Positions 18,428 through 31,751 of a stretch of DNA of 64,000 nucleotides are shown here, piece after piece (position 1 is the first letter of the stretch; the number at the start of each line of letters is the position of its first letter). The stretch is taken from contig NZ_CP014870.1 of assembly GCF_001661075.1 (NCBI RefSeq), positions 310,001 through 374,000 on the forward strand, written 5' to 3'. The translations under genes were made by a program, and so were the position numbers. The notes beneath the pieces are model-generated. The model searched no databases, was not told the DNA's origin, and worked only from the letters and a program-made list of their open reading frames with translations. The stretch comes from Pseudomonas silesiensis. Lineage in GTDB: Bacteria; Pseudomonadota; Gammaproteobacteria; Pseudomonadales; Pseudomonadaceae.

Positions 18428-20509
18428 ATGAACAGGATTTTCTCCACCCTCGGTATTTCGCTATGGATAGCGCTGCTGTCGCCGATGGTACTAGCGGCCA
18501 ACCTCAAGACGCTGGATGTCGCGGCGTTACCAGGAGATCGCATCGAGTTGAAGTTGTCTTTCGATGGACCGCCCCCGACACCCCGTGGTTACACGACGGA
18601 GTCGCCGGCACGGATTGCACTGGACCTGCCCGGGGTGGTCAGTCAATTGAAGAGCAAGAATCGTGAACTGGGGGGCGGCAATGCCCGCAGCGCCACGGTA
18701 GTGGAGGCGAAGGATCGCACGCGGCTGATCATCAACCTTACCCAGTTGACCCCGTATGACGCGCGGGTCGAAGGCAACACGCTGTTCGTGGTGGTCGGGC
18801 AAGGCGCCACGAAGGCCGCGAAGGCCGCGCCCCGGCCCGCCAGTGCGCCTCGCGCTGCCACTGCAACGCCAGCCCCGGCCAGGACTTATGCGCCGGTTGG
18901 CAAAGCCATCCGGGGCGTGGATTTCCAGCGCGGCACCCAGGGCGAAGGCAATGTGGTCATCGATCTGTCGGACCCCTCCATCGCCCCGGACATTCAGGAG
19001 CGTGACGGCAAGATCATCCTCGGTTTCGCCAGGACACAACTGCCCGAGCCACTGCGGGTGCGCCTGGACGTCAAGGACTTCGCCACGCCCGTGCAGTTCG
19101 TCAATGCCAGCGCCACGGGCGATCGGGCCACCATCAGCATCGAGCCCACCGGTGCTTTTGACTATTCGACCTATCAGACCGACAACAAGCTGACGGTCAG
19201 CATCCGGCCGATGACCGTCGACGACCTGCAAAAACGCAACGCCGAGCGTTTCGCCTACACCGGTGAAAAGCTCTCGCTGAATTTCCAGGACATCGATGTG
19301 CGCTCGGTGCTGCAACTGATCGCCGATTTCACCAACCTCAACCTGGTGGCCAGCGACACGGTGCAGGGCGGCATCACCCTGCGATTGCAGAACGTGCCGT
19401 GGGATCAGGCGCTGGACCTGGTGCTGAAAACCAAAGGCCTGGATAAACGCAAGATCGGCAACGTGTTGCTGGTGGCGCCCGCCGATGAAATCGCCGCGCG
19501 CGAACGCCAGGAGCTCGAGTCGCAAAAGCAGATCGCCGAACTGGCGCCTTTGCGTCGCGAGCTGCTGCAGGTCAACTATGCCAAGGCCGCGGATATCGCC
19601 AAGCTGTTCCAGTCGGTGACCAGTGCAGAGGCAAAAATCGACGAACGGGGCTCGATCACCGTCGATGAGCGGACCAACAACATCATTGCCTACCAGACCC
19701 AGGACCGCCTTGATGAACTTCGTCGTATCGTTGCGCAGCTGGATATTCCGGTGCGACAGGTGATGATCGAGGCGCGCATCGTCGAGGCCAATGTCGATTA
19801 CGACAAAAGCCTCGGTGTGCGCTGGGGCGGTTCGGTGCAGAAAGGTAACTGGAACGGCTCCGGGGTCAACGGCTCCTCGACCACCATTGGTACGCCGGGC
19901 AGTACCAGCACCAACTCGCCGTTCGTCGACTTGGGCACCGCCGGCAACACCTCGGGACTGGGTATCGCGTTCATCACCGACAATGTGTTGCTGGACCTGG
20001 AGCTGACCGCGATGGAGAAGACCGGCAACGGCGAAATCGTCTCGCAGCCCAAGGTGGTCACGTCCGACAAGGAGACCGCGAAAATCCTCAAGGGCACTGA
20101 AATTCCCTATCAGGAAGCCAGTTCCAGCGGCGCCACGTCGGTATCGTTCAAGGAGGCCTCGCTGTCGCTGGAAGTGACGCCGCAAATCACCCCGGACAAC
20201 CGGATCATCATGGAGGTCAAGGTCACCAAGGATGAGCCGGATTACTTGAACAAGGTCCAGGATGTGCCGCCGATCAAGAAAAACGAGGTCAATGCCAAGG
20301 TGCTGGTCAATGACGGCGAGACCATCGTGATCGGCGGGGTTTTCTCAAATACTCAGAGTAAGGTTGTAGATAAGGTGCCATTTCTCGGCGATGTGCCGTA
20401 TCTTGGCCGCCTTTTCCGGCGTGACGTGGTTTCGGAGAAAAAATCCGAGCTGCTGGTATTTCTCACTCCGCGTATCATGAACAACCAGGCGATTGCTGTG
20501 AGTCATTGA
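18428..20509 (+). CDS. pilQ: Type IV pilus secretin PilQ
   Basis: Outer-membrane secretin through which the pilus leaves the cell. The 693-aa protein has a signal peptide (cleavage after MVLAA), two AMIN domains (about 25-130 and 155-260) joined by an Ala/Pro linker, an STN/N0 domain ([24 protein letters not shown]), N1 domains and the secretin core ([41 protein letters not shown]). Length fits the pseudomonad family. The aroK start is only 4 nt downstream, so aroK and aroB probably share the pil transcript. Confidence 0.97.
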   Translation: MNRIFSTLGISLWIALLSPMVLAANLKTLDVAALPGDRIELKLSFDGPPPTPRGYTTESPARIALDLPGVVSQLKSKNRELGGGNARSATVVEAKDRTRLIINLTQLTPYDARVEGNTLFVVVGQGATKAAKAAPRPASAPRAATATPAPARTYAPVGKAIRGVDFQRGTQGEGNVVIDLSDPSIAPDIQERDGKIILGFARTQLPEPLRVRLDVKDFATPVQFVNASATGDRATISIEPTGAFDYSTYQTDNKLTVSIRPMTVDDLQKRNAERFAYTGEKLSLNFQDIDVRSVLQLIADFTNLNLVASDTVQGGITLRLQNVPWDQALDLVLKTKGLDKRKIGNVLLVAPADEIAARERQELESQKQIAELAPLRRELLQVNYAKAADIAKLFQSVTSAEAKIDERGSITVDERTNNIIAYQTQDRLDELRRIVAQLDIPVRQVMIEARIVEANVDYDKSLGVRWGGSVQKGNWNGSGVNGSSTTIGTPGSTSTNSPFVDLGTAGNTSGLGIAFITDNVLLDLELTAMEKTGNGEIVSQPKVVTSDKETAKILKGTEIPYQEASSSGATSVSFKEASLSLEVTPQITPDNRIIMEVKVTKDEPDYLNKVQDVPPIKKNEVNAKVLVNDGETIVIGGVFSNTQSKVVDKVPFLGDVPYLGRLFRRDVVSEKKSELLVFLTPRIMNNQAIAVSH

Positions 20510-20513
20510 TTCT

Positions 20514-21032
20514 GTGCGAAATTTGATTCTTGTTGGACCGATGGGGGCTGGAAAAAGCACCATCGGCCGTTTGCTGGCCAAAGAGCTGCGCCTGCCGTTC
20601 AAGGATTCCGATAAGGAAATTGAATTGCGCACGGGCGCCAATATCCCGTGGATTTTCGATAAGGAAGGCGAGCCGGGCTTTCGTGATCGCGAGCAGGCGA
20701 TGATTGCCGAGCTGTGCGGCTGCGATGGTGTGGTGCTGGCGACCGGTGGCGGCGCGGTGATGCGCGAAGCCAATCGTCGGGCGCTGCATGCCGGTGGTCG
20801 GGTGGTTTACCTGCATGCCTCCGTCGAACAGCAGGTCGGTCGCACCTCGCGTGACCGCAATCGACCCCTGCTGCGCACTGCCGATCCGGCCAAGACTCTT
20901 CGGGACCTGCTGGCGATTCGCGATCCGCTTTATCGGGAAATCGCTGATCTGGTAGTGGAAACCGATGAGCGCCCGCCGCGAATGGTGGTGCTTGATATTC
21001 TCGAGCGTTTGCAACAGCTGCCTCCCCGTTAA
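20514..21032 (+). CDS. aroK: Shikimate kinase
   Basis: ATP-dependent phosphorylation of shikimate, fifth step of aromatic amino-acid synthesis. The 172-aa protein starts with GTG; Walker [10 protein letters not shown] (8-16), shikimate-binding DSDKEIE and GEPGFRDRE, Walker-B-like [10 protein letters not shown] and lid [11 protein letters not shown] are visible. The pilQ–aroK–aroB order is conserved in gammaproteobacteria. Confidence 0.97.
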   Translation: MRNLILVGPMGAGKSTIGRLLAKELRLPFKDSDKEIELRTGANIPWIFDKEGEPGFRDREQAMIAELCGCDGVVLATGGGAVMREANRRALHAGGRVVYLHASVEQQVGRTSRDRNRPLLRTADPAKTLRDLLAIRDPLYREIADLVVETDERPPRMVVLDILERLQQLPPR

Positions 21033-21182
21033 AGCGAGGCGCGAAATGCGCTATTCTCGGGCGCTGTCATGACCGCTCAAGGTTGTGGCGCATGGCTACC
21101 GAACGGCGTCGCACCAGCAGGCGCCGTAGACATTGGCTAACTCTAGGCAGGATGCCTGATTCCATCTTTACTGTGGGGACAC

Positions 21183-22283
21183 ATGCAGACACTCAAGGTC
21201 GATCTAGGCGAGCGCAGCTACCCGATTCATATTGGCGAAGGTTTGTTGGATCAGCCTGAGCTGCTGGCCCCGCATATCCGCGGACGGCAAGTGGCGATTA
21301 TCTCCAACGAAACCGTTGCGCCGCTCTATCTCGAGCGTCTGACCCGCAGCCTCGCACCGTTCTCGGTCATTTCCGTGGTACTGCCCGACGGCGAAGCCTT
21401 CAAGACCTGGGAAACCCTGCAGCTTATATTCGACGGCCTGCTGACCGCGCGCCACGACCGTCGCACCACGGTGATTGCCCTCGGTGGCGGCGTCATTGGC
21501 GACATGGCCGGTTTTGCCGCCGCCTGTTACCAGCGCGGCGTCGATTTCATCCAGGTCCCGACCACCTTGCTGTCGCAAGTCGACTCGTCGGTGGGCGGCA
21601 AGACCGGCATCAATCATCCGTTGGGCAAGAACATGGTCGGTGCCTTCTATCAGCCGAACGTGGTGCTGATCGATACCGCCACCCTCAATACCCTGCCGGC
21701 CCGCGAGCTGTCCGCCGGGCTTGCTGAAGTCATCAAGTACGGGCTGATCTGCGACGAGCCGTTCCTGACCTGGCTCGAAGAAAACGTCGATCGCCTGCGC
21801 GCCCTTGATCAGGTCGCCCTGACCTACGCCATCGAGCGTTCCTGCGCGGCCAAGGCGGCGGTAGTCGGTGCCGACGAGAAGGAAACCGGCGTTCGTGCCA
21901 CGTTGAACCTGGGCCACACCTTCGGTCACGCCATCGAAACCCATATGGGCTATGGTGTCTGGCTGCATGGTGAAGCGGTCGCTGCTGGCACCGTAATGGC
22001 TCTGCAGATGTCCGCACTGCTGGGCTGGATCAGCGAGCAGGAGCGCGATCGCGGCATCCGCCTGTTCCAGCGCGCCGGCCTGCCGGTCATTCCGCCTGAA
22101 GAGATGACTGAAGCCGATTTTCTCGAACACATGGCAATAGACAAGAAAGTGATCGACGGCCGTTTACGCCTGGTGCTGCTGCGCCACATGGGCGAAGCGG
22201 TGGTGACCGACGATTATCCGAAAGAGGTTTTACAGGCCACGCTGGGAGCGGACTACCGCGCCCTGGCTCAGCTTAAAGGTTAA
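21183..22283 (+). CDS. aroB: 3-dehydroquinate synthase
   Basis: Converts DAHP to 3-dehydroquinate with bound NAD+ and Zn2+. The 366-aa protein has the NAD site ([15 protein letters not shown]), the substrate loop ([26 protein letters not shown]) and zinc ligands ([38 protein letters not shown]). The 150 nt between aroK and aroB hold no recognisable gene. A DamX-like gene follows 9 nt after the stop. Confidence 0.98.
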   Translation: MQTLKVDLGERSYPIHIGEGLLDQPELLAPHIRGRQVAIISNETVAPLYLERLTRSLAPFSVISVVLPDGEAFKTWETLQLIFDGLLTARHDRRTTVIALGGGVIGDMAGFAAACYQRGVDFIQVPTTLLSQVDSSVGGKTGINHPLGKNMVGAFYQPNVVLIDTATLNTLPARELSAGLAEVIKYGLICDEPFLTWLEENVDRLRALDQVALTYAIERSCAAKAAVVGADEKETGVRATLNLGHTFGHAIETHMGYGVWLHGEAVAAGTVMALQMSALLGWISEQERDRGIRLFQRAGLPVIPPEEMTEADFLEHMAIDKKVIDGRLRLVLLRHMGEAVVTDDYPKEVLQATLGADYRALAQLKG

Positions 22284-22292
22284 TAGATCCCG

Positions 22293-23882
22293 ATGACTAG
22301 TTTGCATGCCGACGAGGCTTTCCTCGGCCATTACCAGTTGAGCCATGACCCTTTTGCTCCGCGGGTGCCTGGCTTCAAATTTTTCCCGGCCCAGCGCAAA
22401 CCGGTGTTGGGACAACTGCATCACCTGGCACGCTATAGCCAGTTGCTGCTGGTGGTCACCGGTCCGCAAGGCAGTGGCAAGACCCTGTTGCGTCAAGCCC
22501 TGGTGGCCAGTACCAACAAGCAGACGGTGCAGAGCGTGGTGGTATCCGCCCGTGGTGCCGGTGATGCAACCGGCGTGCTAAAGCAGGTGGCCCAGGCGCT
22601 GAACGTTGCACAGCCGGAGATCGGTGCGATTCTGGCTCAAGTGGTGCAACTGGCGCTCACGGGGCAGGAGGTCTACCTGCTGGTGGATGATGCCGAGCAA
22701 CTGGACGAGTCCGCGCTGGAGGCCTTGATGGCCCTGGCGACGGGCGCGCCGGAAGGGCGTCCCCATGTGTTCCTGTTCGGCGAGTCCTCGCTGATTGCGC
22801 AGCTTGATGCGTTGACCCTTGAGGAAGAGCGTTTCCACGTCATCGAGTTGCAGCCGTACACCGAAGAAGAAACCCGGGAATATATGGACCAGCGGCTCGA
22901 GGGCGCCGGTCGCGGTATCGAACTTTTCACCGCAAAACAGATCTCTGATATTCACGAAAGCTCCGACGGTTGGCCTGGCACCATCAACCAGGTTGCCCGC
23001 GATGCAATGATCGAAGCCATGATTGCCAGCCGCTCAGCGGTCAAGCGTCCAACTATGGGGTTCAATATGCCGAAGAAACACGTATTGGCGATATCCGCCG
23101 TCGTCGTGGTCGCGGTAGCCGCCGCCTGGCTGATGCCGGGTCGCAGCAAAGCACCGACCACTGGCGCGCCTGCCAACGAGCAGGCGCAACAGCAGCCTGG
23201 TCAGGGCGCGCCGCAAACTGATGGCAGCGCTCCGGCCATGGAGTTCAACGGTAATTCGCAACCGATGCCGTTACCGCTGGTCGGTAACTCGCAACCGGTC
23301 ATGCGCGGTCCCCTGGCCGAAGCGGCCGGCGGCATCACCGAAGGCGACGACGGCGTGCCGGTAGAGGGTTCCAGCGCTACGCCGCCGACCGTGACCACGA
23401 CTGCGCCGCCTGCCGGCGTCCAGCCAGGTCCGGCGCCGACACCGGCCGCCAAACCAGCGCCTGCGCCGACTCAGGTCGCAACGGCCAAGCCTGCCCCGGC
23501 GCCTGCGGCGAAACCGGCCCCGGTGCCCGCCAAGCCAGTTGCTGCTGCACCCGCCAAGCCTGCCGACAAGCCAGTCACCGTGGCCAAAGCCGCCGGCGGC
23601 ACCTGGTACGCCGGGCAAGCGCCGACCAACTACGTGGTGCAGATCCTCGGCACCAGCTCCGAAGCGTCTGCGCAAAACTTCGTGAAAGAGCAGGGCGGCG
23701 AGTACCGTTATTTCAAGAAAGTGCTCAACGGCAAGCCGCTTTACGTCATCACCTATGGTAGCTTCGCCAATCGCGATGCAGCCCTTAGCGCCATCAAGGC
23801 CTTGCCAGCGAAGGTTCAGGCTGGTAAACCTTGGCCTCGCACTGTCGCCAGCGTCCAACAGGAGCTGGCAGCAACTCGCTGA
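22293..23882 (+). CDS. AAA ATPase–SPOR domain protein, DamX-like
   Basis: A 529-aa protein with a cytoplasmic ExeA-like AAA ATPase (Walker A TGPQGSGKTLLRQ, about 58-66; Walker B VYLLVDDAEQL, about 127-133), one TM helix (about 267-283: HVLAISAVVVVAVAAAWLM), a long Pro/Ala linker (about 290-430) and a C-terminal SPOR domain (NYVVQILGTSSEASAQNF; YVITYGSFANRDAALSAI). The aroK–aroB–damX order matches E. coli, where DamX is a septal SPOR protein. Here the ATPase domain is intact, unlike short DamX forms. Role in division is inferred. Confidence 0.88.
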   Translation: MTSLHADEAFLGHYQLSHDPFAPRVPGFKFFPAQRKPVLGQLHHLARYSQLLLVVTGPQGSGKTLLRQALVASTNKQTVQSVVVSARGAGDATGVLKQVAQALNVAQPEIGAILAQVVQLALTGQEVYLLVDDAEQLDESALEALMALATGAPEGRPHVFLFGESSLIAQLDALTLEEERFHVIELQPYTEEETREYMDQRLEGAGRGIELFTAKQISDIHESSDGWPGTINQVARDAMIEAMIASRSAVKRPTMGFNMPKKHVLAISAVVVVAVAAAWLMPGRSKAPTTGAPANEQAQQQPGQGAPQTDGSAPAMEFNGNSQPMPLPLVGNSQPVMRGPLAEAAGGITEGDDGVPVEGSSATPPTVTTTAPPAGVQPGPAPTPAAKPAPAPTQVATAKPAPAPAAKPAPVPAKPVAAAPAKPADKPVTVAKAAGGTWYAGQAPTNYVVQILGTSSEASAQNFVKEQGGEYRYFKKVLNGKPLYVITYGSFANRDAALSAIKALPAKVQAGKPWPRTVASVQQELAATR

Positions 23883-23889
23883 AGATTCG

Positions 23890-23912
23890 GCGGCCTTACC
23901 CAGGCCGCCTCT
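23890..23912 (+). terminator. Hairpin after the DamX-like gene
   Basis: GGCGGCCT-TACCC-AGGCCGCC: a perfect 8-bp GC stem, 8 nt after the stop, but with only a weak T tract (TCTCC). Possible terminator. Confidence 0.5.
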
Positions 23913-23953
23913 CCAGGCACCTCAAAATTTCCGCAAGTGCGCGCTGCCTGAAG

Positions 23954-24107
23954 GGTCTGCTGGCGCTTGCTGACGACCGCGTTGCGCGCCAACATGCGCG
24001 AGGCTGCGTTGCGGGATTTGCCAAGGGAAGAGCCATTGGCAGCATCCCGCGCTTGCCTCGCACATGTTGGCATCGCAACGCGGTTCGTCAGCAAGCACCA
24101 GCAGACC
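23954..24107. repeat. Very long near-perfect inverted repeat between the DamX-like gene and gltB
   Basis: The left arm 23954-24004 (GGTCTGCTGGCGCTTGCTGA…) matches the reverse complement of 24055-24107 with only a few mismatches and 1-nt gaps. The middle continues as a stem: GCGGGAT/ATCCCGC and TGCCAA/TTGGCA around an 11-nt loop at 24025-24035. Weaker pairing extends outwards to about 23933 and 24122. The region has no gene. It could be a MITE-like element, a structured RNA or a cruciform. The family is not recognised. Confidence 0.8.
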
Positions 24108-24250
24108 TTGGGCCGCGTGCCTTGTGGTGTCTGCGTCACAGTAGTCTTTGAGTCGTAGCGGTCAAAATTAAAAAAGTTTTGACTAGCACAGTAGATAGCT
24201 TTAAACCTTTCACAAATGCGACATAGATTTGCGACATTTCGTCGCCAAAT

Positions 24251-24279
24251 TTGTGAGGCTAAGTGTCGGTGTGTACAAT
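24251..24279 (+). promoter_or_regulatory. sigma70-type promoter of gltBD
   Basis: TTGTGA, 17 nt, TACAAT. The leader of about 100 nt has a hairpin (TGCCCT-GATA-AGGGGCA, near 24353-24370) just before the ribosome binding site. Directly upstream, ATTTGCGAC…GTCGCCAAAT (24229-24252) is an inverted repeat overlapping the -35 and may be an operator. Confidence 0.65.
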
Positions 24280-24388
24280 GACCTCCCTTTTGCCCCCGCA
24301 AAGCTGGCGTACGTCCGGCGCGGATGGTAAGTGGTTGAATTGAAAAGAAATTTGCCCTGATAAGGGGCAGCCTGGTGAGAAAGTGTCT

Positions 24389-27300
24389 ATGAAAGCAGGT
24401 CTGTACCAACCAGATGAATTCAAGGATAACTGCGGTTTCGGCCTGATAGCCCATATGCAGGGCGAGCCCAGTCATACCCTTTTGCAAACGGCCGTCGAGG
24501 CCCTGACCTGCATGACCCACCGCGGTGGGATCAACGCCGACGGCAAGACCGGTGACGGTTGCGGTCTGCTGATTCAAAAGCCGGACGTGTTCCTGCGAGC
24601 CATCGCCCAGGAAACGTTCGGCGTCGCATTACCCAAGCAATATGCCGTGGGCATGGTGTTCTTCAATCAGGACCCGGTCAAAGCCGAAGCCGCTCGCGAG
24701 AATATGAACCGCGAGATCCTGGCCGAAGGCCTGACCCTGGTCGGCTGGCGCAAAGTGCCGATCGACACAAGCGTCCTCGGCCGCCTGGCCCTTGAGCGCC
24801 TGCCGCAGATCGAGCAGGTGTACATCGGCGGCGAAGGCCTGAGCGACCAGGACATGGCGATCAAGCTGTTCAGCGCCCGTCGTCGCTCGTCGGTGGCCAA
24901 CGCCGCCGACGTCGATCACTACATCTGCAGCTTTTCCCACAAGACCATCATTTACAAAGGCCTGATGATGCCGGCGGATTTGACCGCCTTCTATCCAGAC
25001 CTCAGCGACGAGCGCCTGCAAACTTCGATTTGCGTGTTCCACCAGCGCTTCTCCACCAACACCCTGCCGAAATGGCCGCTGGCTCAGCCGTTCCGCTTCC
25101 TCGCCCACAACGGCGAGATCAACACCATCACCGGCAACCGCAACTGGGCCCAGGCCCGTCGCACCAAGTTCACCAACGATCTGATGGATCTGGAAGAACT
25201 CGGCCCGCTGGTGAACCGCGTAGGTTCCGACTCCTCCAGCATGGACAACATGCTCGAGTTGATGGTCACCGGTGGCATCGACCTGTTCCGCGGTGTGCGG
25301 ATGATCATTCCGCCTGCGTGGCAGAACGTCGAAACCATGGACCCGGACCTGCGGGCGTTCTACGAATACAACTCGATGCACATGGAACCGTGGGACGGCC
25401 CGGCCGGCGTGGTAATGACCGACGGTCGCTACGCGGTGTGCCTGCTCGACCGTAACGGTCTGCGTCCGGCGCGCTGGGTTACCACCAAGAACGGCTTCAT
25501 CACCCTGGCCTCGGAAATCGGTGTCTGGAACTACCAGCCTGAAGACGTGATCGCCAAGGGTCGTGTCGGCCCGGGCCAGATCTTTGCCGTGGACACCGAA
25601 ACCGGTCAGATCCTCGACACCGATGCCATCGACAACCGCCTGAAGTCGCGTCATCCGTACAAGCAATGGCTGCGCAAGAATGCCCTGCGCATCCAGGCGA
25701 CCATGGAAGACAACGACCACGGTTCGGCGTTCTACGACGTCGATCAGCTCAAGCAATACATGAAGATGTACCAGGTCACGTTCGAAGAGCGCGACCAGGT
25801 GCTGCGTCCACTGGGCGAACAGGGCTACGAAGCCGTCGGCTCGATGGGCGACGATACGCCGATGGCCGTGCTGTCCCAGCGCGTGCGCACGCCGTACGAC
25901 TATTTCCGCCAGCAGTTCGCGCAGGTGACCAACCCGCCGATCGACCCGCTGCGTGAAGCCATCGTCATGTCGCTGGAGATCTGCCTCGGTGCCGAGCGCA
26001 ACATCTTCCAGGAGTCGCCGGAACACGCTTCGCGCGTGATCCTCAGCTCGCCGGTCATTTCTCCGGCCAAGTGGCGCTCGCTGATGAACCTCGATCGTCC
26101 GGGCTTCGAGCGCCAGATCATCGATCTCAACTACGACGAGAGCGTCGGCCTCGAAACTGCGGTGCGCAACGTCGCCGATCAGGCTGAAGAAGCCGTTCGC
26201 GCCGGCCGCACCCTGATCGTGCTGAGTGACCGTCACATCGCCCCTGGCAAGTTGCCGATCCACGCTTCCCTGGCCACCGGCGCGGTGCACCATCGCCTGA
26301 CCGAAAAAGGCCTGCGTTGCGACTCCAACATCCTGGTGGAAACCGCAACCGCTCGTGATCCGCATCACTTCGCGGTGTTGATCGGTTTCGGCGCCTCGGC
26401 GGTCTATCCGTTCCTGGCCTACGAAGTGCTGGGCGACCTGATCCGCACCGGTGAAGTGCTGGGCGACCTTTATGAGGTGTTCAAGAACTACCGCAAAGGC
26501 ATCACCAAAGGCCTGTTGAAGATCCTGTCGAAGATGGGGATCTCCACCATCGCCTCGTACCGTGGTGCTCAGCTGTTCGAAGCGATCGGCCTGTCCGAGG
26601 AAGTCTGCGACCTGAGCTTCCGTGGTGTACCGAGCCGCATCAAGGGCGCGCGTTTCGTCGACATCGAAGCCGAGCAGAAAGCGCTGGCGGCCGAAGCCTG
26701 GAGTCCGCGCAAGCCGATCCAGCAAGGCGGGCTGCTGAAGTTCGTCCACGGTGGCGAATATCACGCCTACAACCCGGACGTGGTCAACACCCTGCAAGCC
26801 GCGGTGCAGCAGGGCGACTACGGCAAGTTCAAGGAATACACGGCGCTGGTGGATAACCGCCCGGTGTCGATGATCCGCGACCTGCTCAAGGTCAAGACCC
26901 TCGACACGCCGCTGGACATCAGCGAGATCGAACCGCTGGAATCGGTGCTCAAGCGCTTCGACTCCGCGGGCATCTCCCTTGGCGCCCTGTCGCCGGAAGC
27001 CCACGAAGCCCTGGCCGAAGCCATGAACCGCCTCGGTGCGCGTTCCAACTCCGGCGAAGGCGGCGAAGACCCGGCGCGCTACGGCACCATCAAGAGCTCG
27101 AAAATCAAGCAAGTCGCGACCGGCCGTTTCGGGGTGACCCCGGAATACCTGGTCAACGCTGAAGTGCTGCAGATCAAGGTTGCCCAAGGCGCCAAGCCTG
27201 GCGAAGGTGGTCAGCTGCCGGGTGGCAAGGTCAACGGCCTGATCGCCAAGCTGCGTTATGCGGTGCCGGGCGTGACCTTGATTTCGCCACCGCCGCACCA

Positions 27301-28834
27301 CGACATCTACTCGATCGAAGACTTGTCGCAGCTGATTTTCGACCTGAAACAAGTCAACCCGAAGGCGCTGGTTTCGGTGAAACTGGTAGCAGAAGCGGGC
27401 GTCGGCACCATCGCCGCCGGTGTGGCCAAGGCTTATGCGGACTTGATCACCATCTCCGGCTACGACGGCGGCACCGGTGCATCGCCGCTGACCTCGATCA
27501 AATACGCCGGCGCTCCATGGGAACTCGGCCTGGCCGAAACTCACCAGACCCTGCGTGGCAACGATCTGCGCGGCAAAGTCCGGGTGCAGACCGACGGCGG
27601 CCTGAAAACCGGCCTCGACGTGATCAAGGCAGCGATCCTGGGCGCTGAAAGCTTCGGCTTCGGCACCGCGCCGATGATCGCCCTGGGCTGCAAATACCTG
27701 CGTATCTGCCACCTGAACAACTGCGCCACCGGCGTCGCGACTCAGAACGAGAAGCTGCGCAAGGATCACTACATCGGTACCGTCGACATGGTGGTGAATT
27801 TCTTCACCTACGTCGCCGAAGAAACCCGTGAGTGGCTGGCGAAGCTGGGCGTGCGCTCCCTCGAAGAGCTGATCGGTCGTACCGACCTGCTGGACATCCT
27901 CGAAGGCCAGACCGCCAAGCAGAACCACCTGGACCTGACCCCGTTGCTCGGCAGCGATCACATCCCGGCAGACAAGCCCCAGTTCTGCCAGGTCGAGCGC
28001 AACCCACCGTTCGACAAAGGCTTGCTGGCAGAGAAAATGGTCGACCTGGCCACCTCGGCCATCAACGACATGAGCGGCGCCGATTTCGCCCTGGATATCT
28101 GCAACTGCGACCGTTCCATCGGCGCGCGGATCTCCGGTGAAATCGCACGCAAGTACGGCAACCAGGGCATGGCCAGCGCGCCGATCACCTTCCGCTTCAA
28201 CGGGACGGCCGGTCAGAGCTTCGGTGTGTGGAACGCCGGCGGCTTGAACATGTACCTGGAAGGCGATGCCAACGACTACGTCGGCAAGGGCATGACCGGC
28301 GGCAAACTGGTCATCGTTCCGCCCAAGGGTAGCGTGTACAAGACTCAGGACAGTGCCATCATCGGCAACACCTGCCTGTACGGCGCCACCGGCGGCAAAC
28401 TGTTCGCCGCCGGGACCGCGGGCGAGCGCTTCGCAGTGCGTAACTCCGGTGCTCACACCGTGGTTGAAGGCACTGGCGATCACTGCTGCGAATACATGAC
28501 CGGTGGTTTCGTCTGCGTGCTGGGCAAGACCGGTTACAACTTCGGCTCAGGCATGACTGGCGGTTTCGCCTATGTGCTCGACCAGGACAACAGCTTCGTT
28601 GACCGGGTCAACCACGAACTGGTGGAAATCCAGCGGATCAGCGGTGAGGCGATGGAAGCCTATCGCAGCCACCTGCAACGCGTGCTGAACGAATACGTCG
28701 AGGAAACCGACAGCGAGTGGGGTCGTAACCTCGCCGAAAACCTCGATGACTATTTGCGTCGTTTCTGGCTGGTCAAGCCCAAGGCTGCCAACCTGAAATC
28801 GTTGCTTTCCAGCACCCGTGCCAACCCGCAGTGA
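24389..28834 (+). CDS. gltB: Glutamate synthase (NADPH) large subunit
   Basis: Transfers the amide of glutamine to 2-oxoglutarate. The 1481-aa protein starts [18 protein letters not shown]; Cys15 becomes the N-terminal glutaminase nucleophile after propeptide cleavage. Domains follow in order: class II amidotransferase (about 15-420), central domain, FMN-binding synthase domain (about 800-1200; [27 protein letters not shown]), 3Fe-4S cysteines ([19 protein letters not shown]) and the C-terminal GXGXG beta-helix ([24 protein letters not shown], in part). GTG at 24383 is also open, but GGTGAG is spaced correctly for 24389. gltD follows after 33 nt. Confidence 0.98.
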   Translation: MKAGLYQPDEFKDNCGFGLIAHMQGEPSHTLLQTAVEALTCMTHRGGINADGKTGDGCGLLIQKPDVFLRAIAQETFGVALPKQYAVGMVFFNQDPVKAEAARENMNREILAEGLTLVGWRKVPIDTSVLGRLALERLPQIEQVYIGGEGLSDQDMAIKLFSARRRSSVANAADVDHYICSFSHKTIIYKGLMMPADLTAFYPDLSDERLQTSICVFHQRFSTNTLPKWPLAQPFRFLAHNGEINTITGNRNWAQARRTKFTNDLMDLEELGPLVNRVGSDSSSMDNMLELMVTGGIDLFRGVRMIIPPAWQNVETMDPDLRAFYEYNSMHMEPWDGPAGVVMTDGRYAVCLLDRNGLRPARWVTTKNGFITLASEIGVWNYQPEDVIAKGRVGPGQIFAVDTETGQILDTDAIDNRLKSRHPYKQWLRKNALRIQATMEDNDHGSAFYDVDQLKQYMKMYQVTFEERDQVLRPLGEQGYEAVGSMGDDTPMAVLSQRVRTPYDYFRQQFAQVTNPPIDPLREAIVMSLEICLGAERNIFQESPEHASRVILSSPVISPAKWRSLMNLDRPGFERQIIDLNYDESVGLETAVRNVADQAEEAVRAGRTLIVLSDRHIAPGKLPIHASLATGAVHHRLTEKGLRCDSNILVETATARDPHHFAVLIGFGASAVYPFLAYEVLGDLIRTGEVLGDLYEVFKNYRKGITKGLLKILSKMGISTIASYRGAQLFEAIGLSEEVCDLSFRGVPSRIKGARFVDIEAEQKALAAEAWSPRKPIQQGGLLKFVHGGEYHAYNPDVVNTLQAAVQQGDYGKFKEYTALVDNRPVSMIRDLLKVKTLDTPLDISEIEPLESVLKRFDSAGISLGALSPEAHEALAEAMNRLGARSNSGEGGEDPARYGTIKSSKIKQVATGRFGVTPEYLVNAEVLQIKVAQGAKPGEGGQLPGGKVNGLIAKLRYAVPGVTLISPPPHHDIYSIEDLSQLIFDLKQVNPKALVSVKLVAEAGVGTIAAGVAKAYADLITISGYDGGTGASPLTSIKYAGAPWELGLAETHQTLRGNDLRGKVRVQTDGGLKTGLDVIKAAILGAESFGFGTAPMIALGCKYLRICHLNNCATGVATQNEKLRKDHYIGTVDMVVNFFTYVAEETREWLAKLGVRSLEELIGRTDLLDILEGQTAKQNHLDLTPLLGSDHIPADKPQFCQVERNPPFDKGLLAEKMVDLATSAINDMSGADFALDICNCDRSIGARISGEIARKYGNQGMASAPITFRFNGTAGQSFGVWNAGGLNMYLEGDANDYVGKGMTGGKLVIVPPKGSVYKTQDSAIIGNTCLYGATGGKLFAAGTAGERFAVRNSGAHTVVEGTGDHCCEYMTGGFVCVLGKTGYNFGSGMTGGFAYVLDQDNSFVDRVNHELVEIQRISGEAMEAYRSHLQRVLNEYVEETDSEWGRNLAENLDDYLRRFWLVKPKAANLKSLLSSTRANPQ

Positions 28835-30286
<1,452 letters not shown>

Positions 30287-30309
30287 ACCCGCTTGATCGG
30301 CGTCGCTCC

Positions 30310-30377
30310 ATTCGCGGGCAAGCCTCGCTCCTACAGGTTAATCACACTCCCGTAGGAGCGAGGCTTACCCGCGAAGG
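30310..30377. repeat. REPIN (short spacer)
   Basis: TTCGCGGGCAAGCCTCGCTC at 30311-30330 and its inverse, with one substitution (GGCTTACCC), at 30352-30376. The spacer is only about 15 nt. It lies between gltD and hemE. Confidence 0.88.
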
Positions 30378-30509
30378 GGCCGGTCGCGTCAACGTAGATC
30401 TAGCATTAAACCGCGACAAATTGACCAGAGAGACAAAAGGCTGACCTGCAACCGTGCCTTTTGCGTCGCGCTCTGAGAAAATGCCCGCACTTTTTTTCCG
30501 GATGCCGAC

Positions 30510-31577
30510 ATGACTGCCCTGAAGAACGACCGTTTCCTTCGTGCCCTGCTCAAGCAACCCGTAGACGTCACCCCTGTGTGGATGATGCGTCAGGCCGGTC
30601 GCTATCTGCCGGAATACCGCGCCAGCCGTGCCAAGGCCGGTGATTTCATGAGCCTGTGCATGAATCCGGAGTTCGCTTGCGAAGTCACGATGCAGCCGCT
30701 CGACCGCTATCCGCAACTGGACGCGGCAATCCTGTTCTCCGACATCCTCACCATCCCGGACGCCATGGGCCAGGGCCTGTACTTCGAAACCGGTGAAGGT
30801 CCACGCTTCAAGAAAGTCGTCAGCACAATGGCGGACATCGAAGCCCTGCCGATCCCGGATCCGCACAAAGACCTCGGCTACGTCATGGACGCGGTCAGCA
30901 CCATTCGCCGCGAACTGAACGGTCGCGTGCCGCTGATCGGCTTCGCCGGCAGCCCGTGGACACTGGCCACCTACATGGTCGAAGGCGGCTCGTCGAAAGA
31001 CTACCGCAAGACCAAAACCATGCTCTACGACAACCCGCAAGCCTTGCACCTGCTGCTGGACAAACTCGCGCAGACGGTCACCAGCTACCTCAACGGCCAG
31101 ATCATGGCCGGCGCGCAAGCGGTACAGATCTTCGACAGCTGGGGCGGCAGCCTCTCGGCAGCGGCGTACCAGGAATTCTCCCTGGCCTACATGCGCAAAA
31201 TCGTCAGTGGCCTGATCCGCGAACACGAAGGCCGCAAAGTACCGGTCATCCTGTTTACCAAGGGTGGCGGCCTGTGGCTGGAAAGCATCGCCGACGCTGG
31301 CGCCGATGCACTGGGCCTGGACTGGACCTGCGACATCGGCAGCGCCCGTGCTCGCGTCGGCGACAAAGTCGCATTGCAAGGCAACATGGACCCGACCGTG
31401 CTCTACGCCAAGCCTGAAGCCATTCGCACCGAAGTCGGGCGGATTCTCGCGAGCTACGGCAAGGGTACCGGCCACGTGTTCAACCTCGGCCATGGCATCA
31501 CCCCGGAAGTCGATCCGGAACACGCCGGTGCGTTCTTGCGTGCGGTGCATGAGTTGTCGGCGCAATATCACGAGTGA
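30510..31577 (+). CDS. hemE: Uroporphyrinogen decarboxylase
   Basis: Removes four acetate carboxyls from uroporphyrinogen III to give coproporphyrinogen III in haem synthesis. The 355-aa TIM-barrel protein carries both family signatures: [16 protein letters not shown] (about 21-36) and [17 protein letters not shown], plus the catalytic Asp region [13 protein letters not shown]. Its place after gltBD is conserved in Pseudomonas. A strong terminator follows 14 nt after the stop. Confidence 0.98.
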   Translation: MTALKNDRFLRALLKQPVDVTPVWMMRQAGRYLPEYRASRAKAGDFMSLCMNPEFACEVTMQPLDRYPQLDAAILFSDILTIPDAMGQGLYFETGEGPRFKKVVSTMADIEALPIPDPHKDLGYVMDAVSTIRRELNGRVPLIGFAGSPWTLATYMVEGGSSKDYRKTKTMLYDNPQALHLLLDKLAQTVTSYLNGQIMAGAQAVQIFDSWGGSLSAAAYQEFSLAYMRKIVSGLIREHEGRKVPVILFTKGGGLWLESIADAGADALGLDWTCDIGSARARVGDKVALQGNMDPTVLYAKPEAIRTEVGRILASYGKGTGHVFNLGHGITPEVDPEHAGAFLRAVHELSAQYHE

Positions 31578-31591
31578 TCGTGACCCGATAG

Positions 31592-31621
31592 AAAACGCCC
31601 GGCTTATGCCGGGCGTTTTTG
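31592..31621 (+). terminator. hemE intrinsic terminator
   Basis: AAAACGCCCGGC-TTAT-GCCGGGCGTTTTT: 12-bp stem, tetraloop, T5. The A run on the other side may also serve the convergent MFS gene. Confidence 0.92.
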
Positions 31622-31650
31622 TTTGGCGATTTCGAGCGGTACTCGGTCAA

Positions 31651-31740
31651 TGTGGGAGCGAGCCTGCTCGCGAATGCGGTTGAATATTCACTTTGATGTC
31701 GACTGACCCACCGCTTTCGCGAGCAAGCCCGCTCACACAA
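31651..31740. repeat. REPIN (inverted REP pair)
   Basis: TGTGGGAGCGAGCCTGCTCG at 31651-31670 and a partner TTTCGCGAGCAAGCCCGCTC ending near 31740 (final CTCACACA is one base off the consensus CTCCCACA). It lies between hemE and the MFS gene. Confidence 0.87.
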
Positions 31741-31751
31741 GGGGAACAGCT

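Noticed and set aside
24629..28483. Very long open frame (1284 codons) antisense to gltB
   Set aside because: Shadow of a GC-rich coding frame; gltB is a certain gene with full family motifs and the antisense translation resembles no protein family. The same applies to 1715-3106 (hslU), 4525-6411 (argS), 10044-11558 (maeB), 18527-20185 (pilQ) and 62137-63888 (channel gene).
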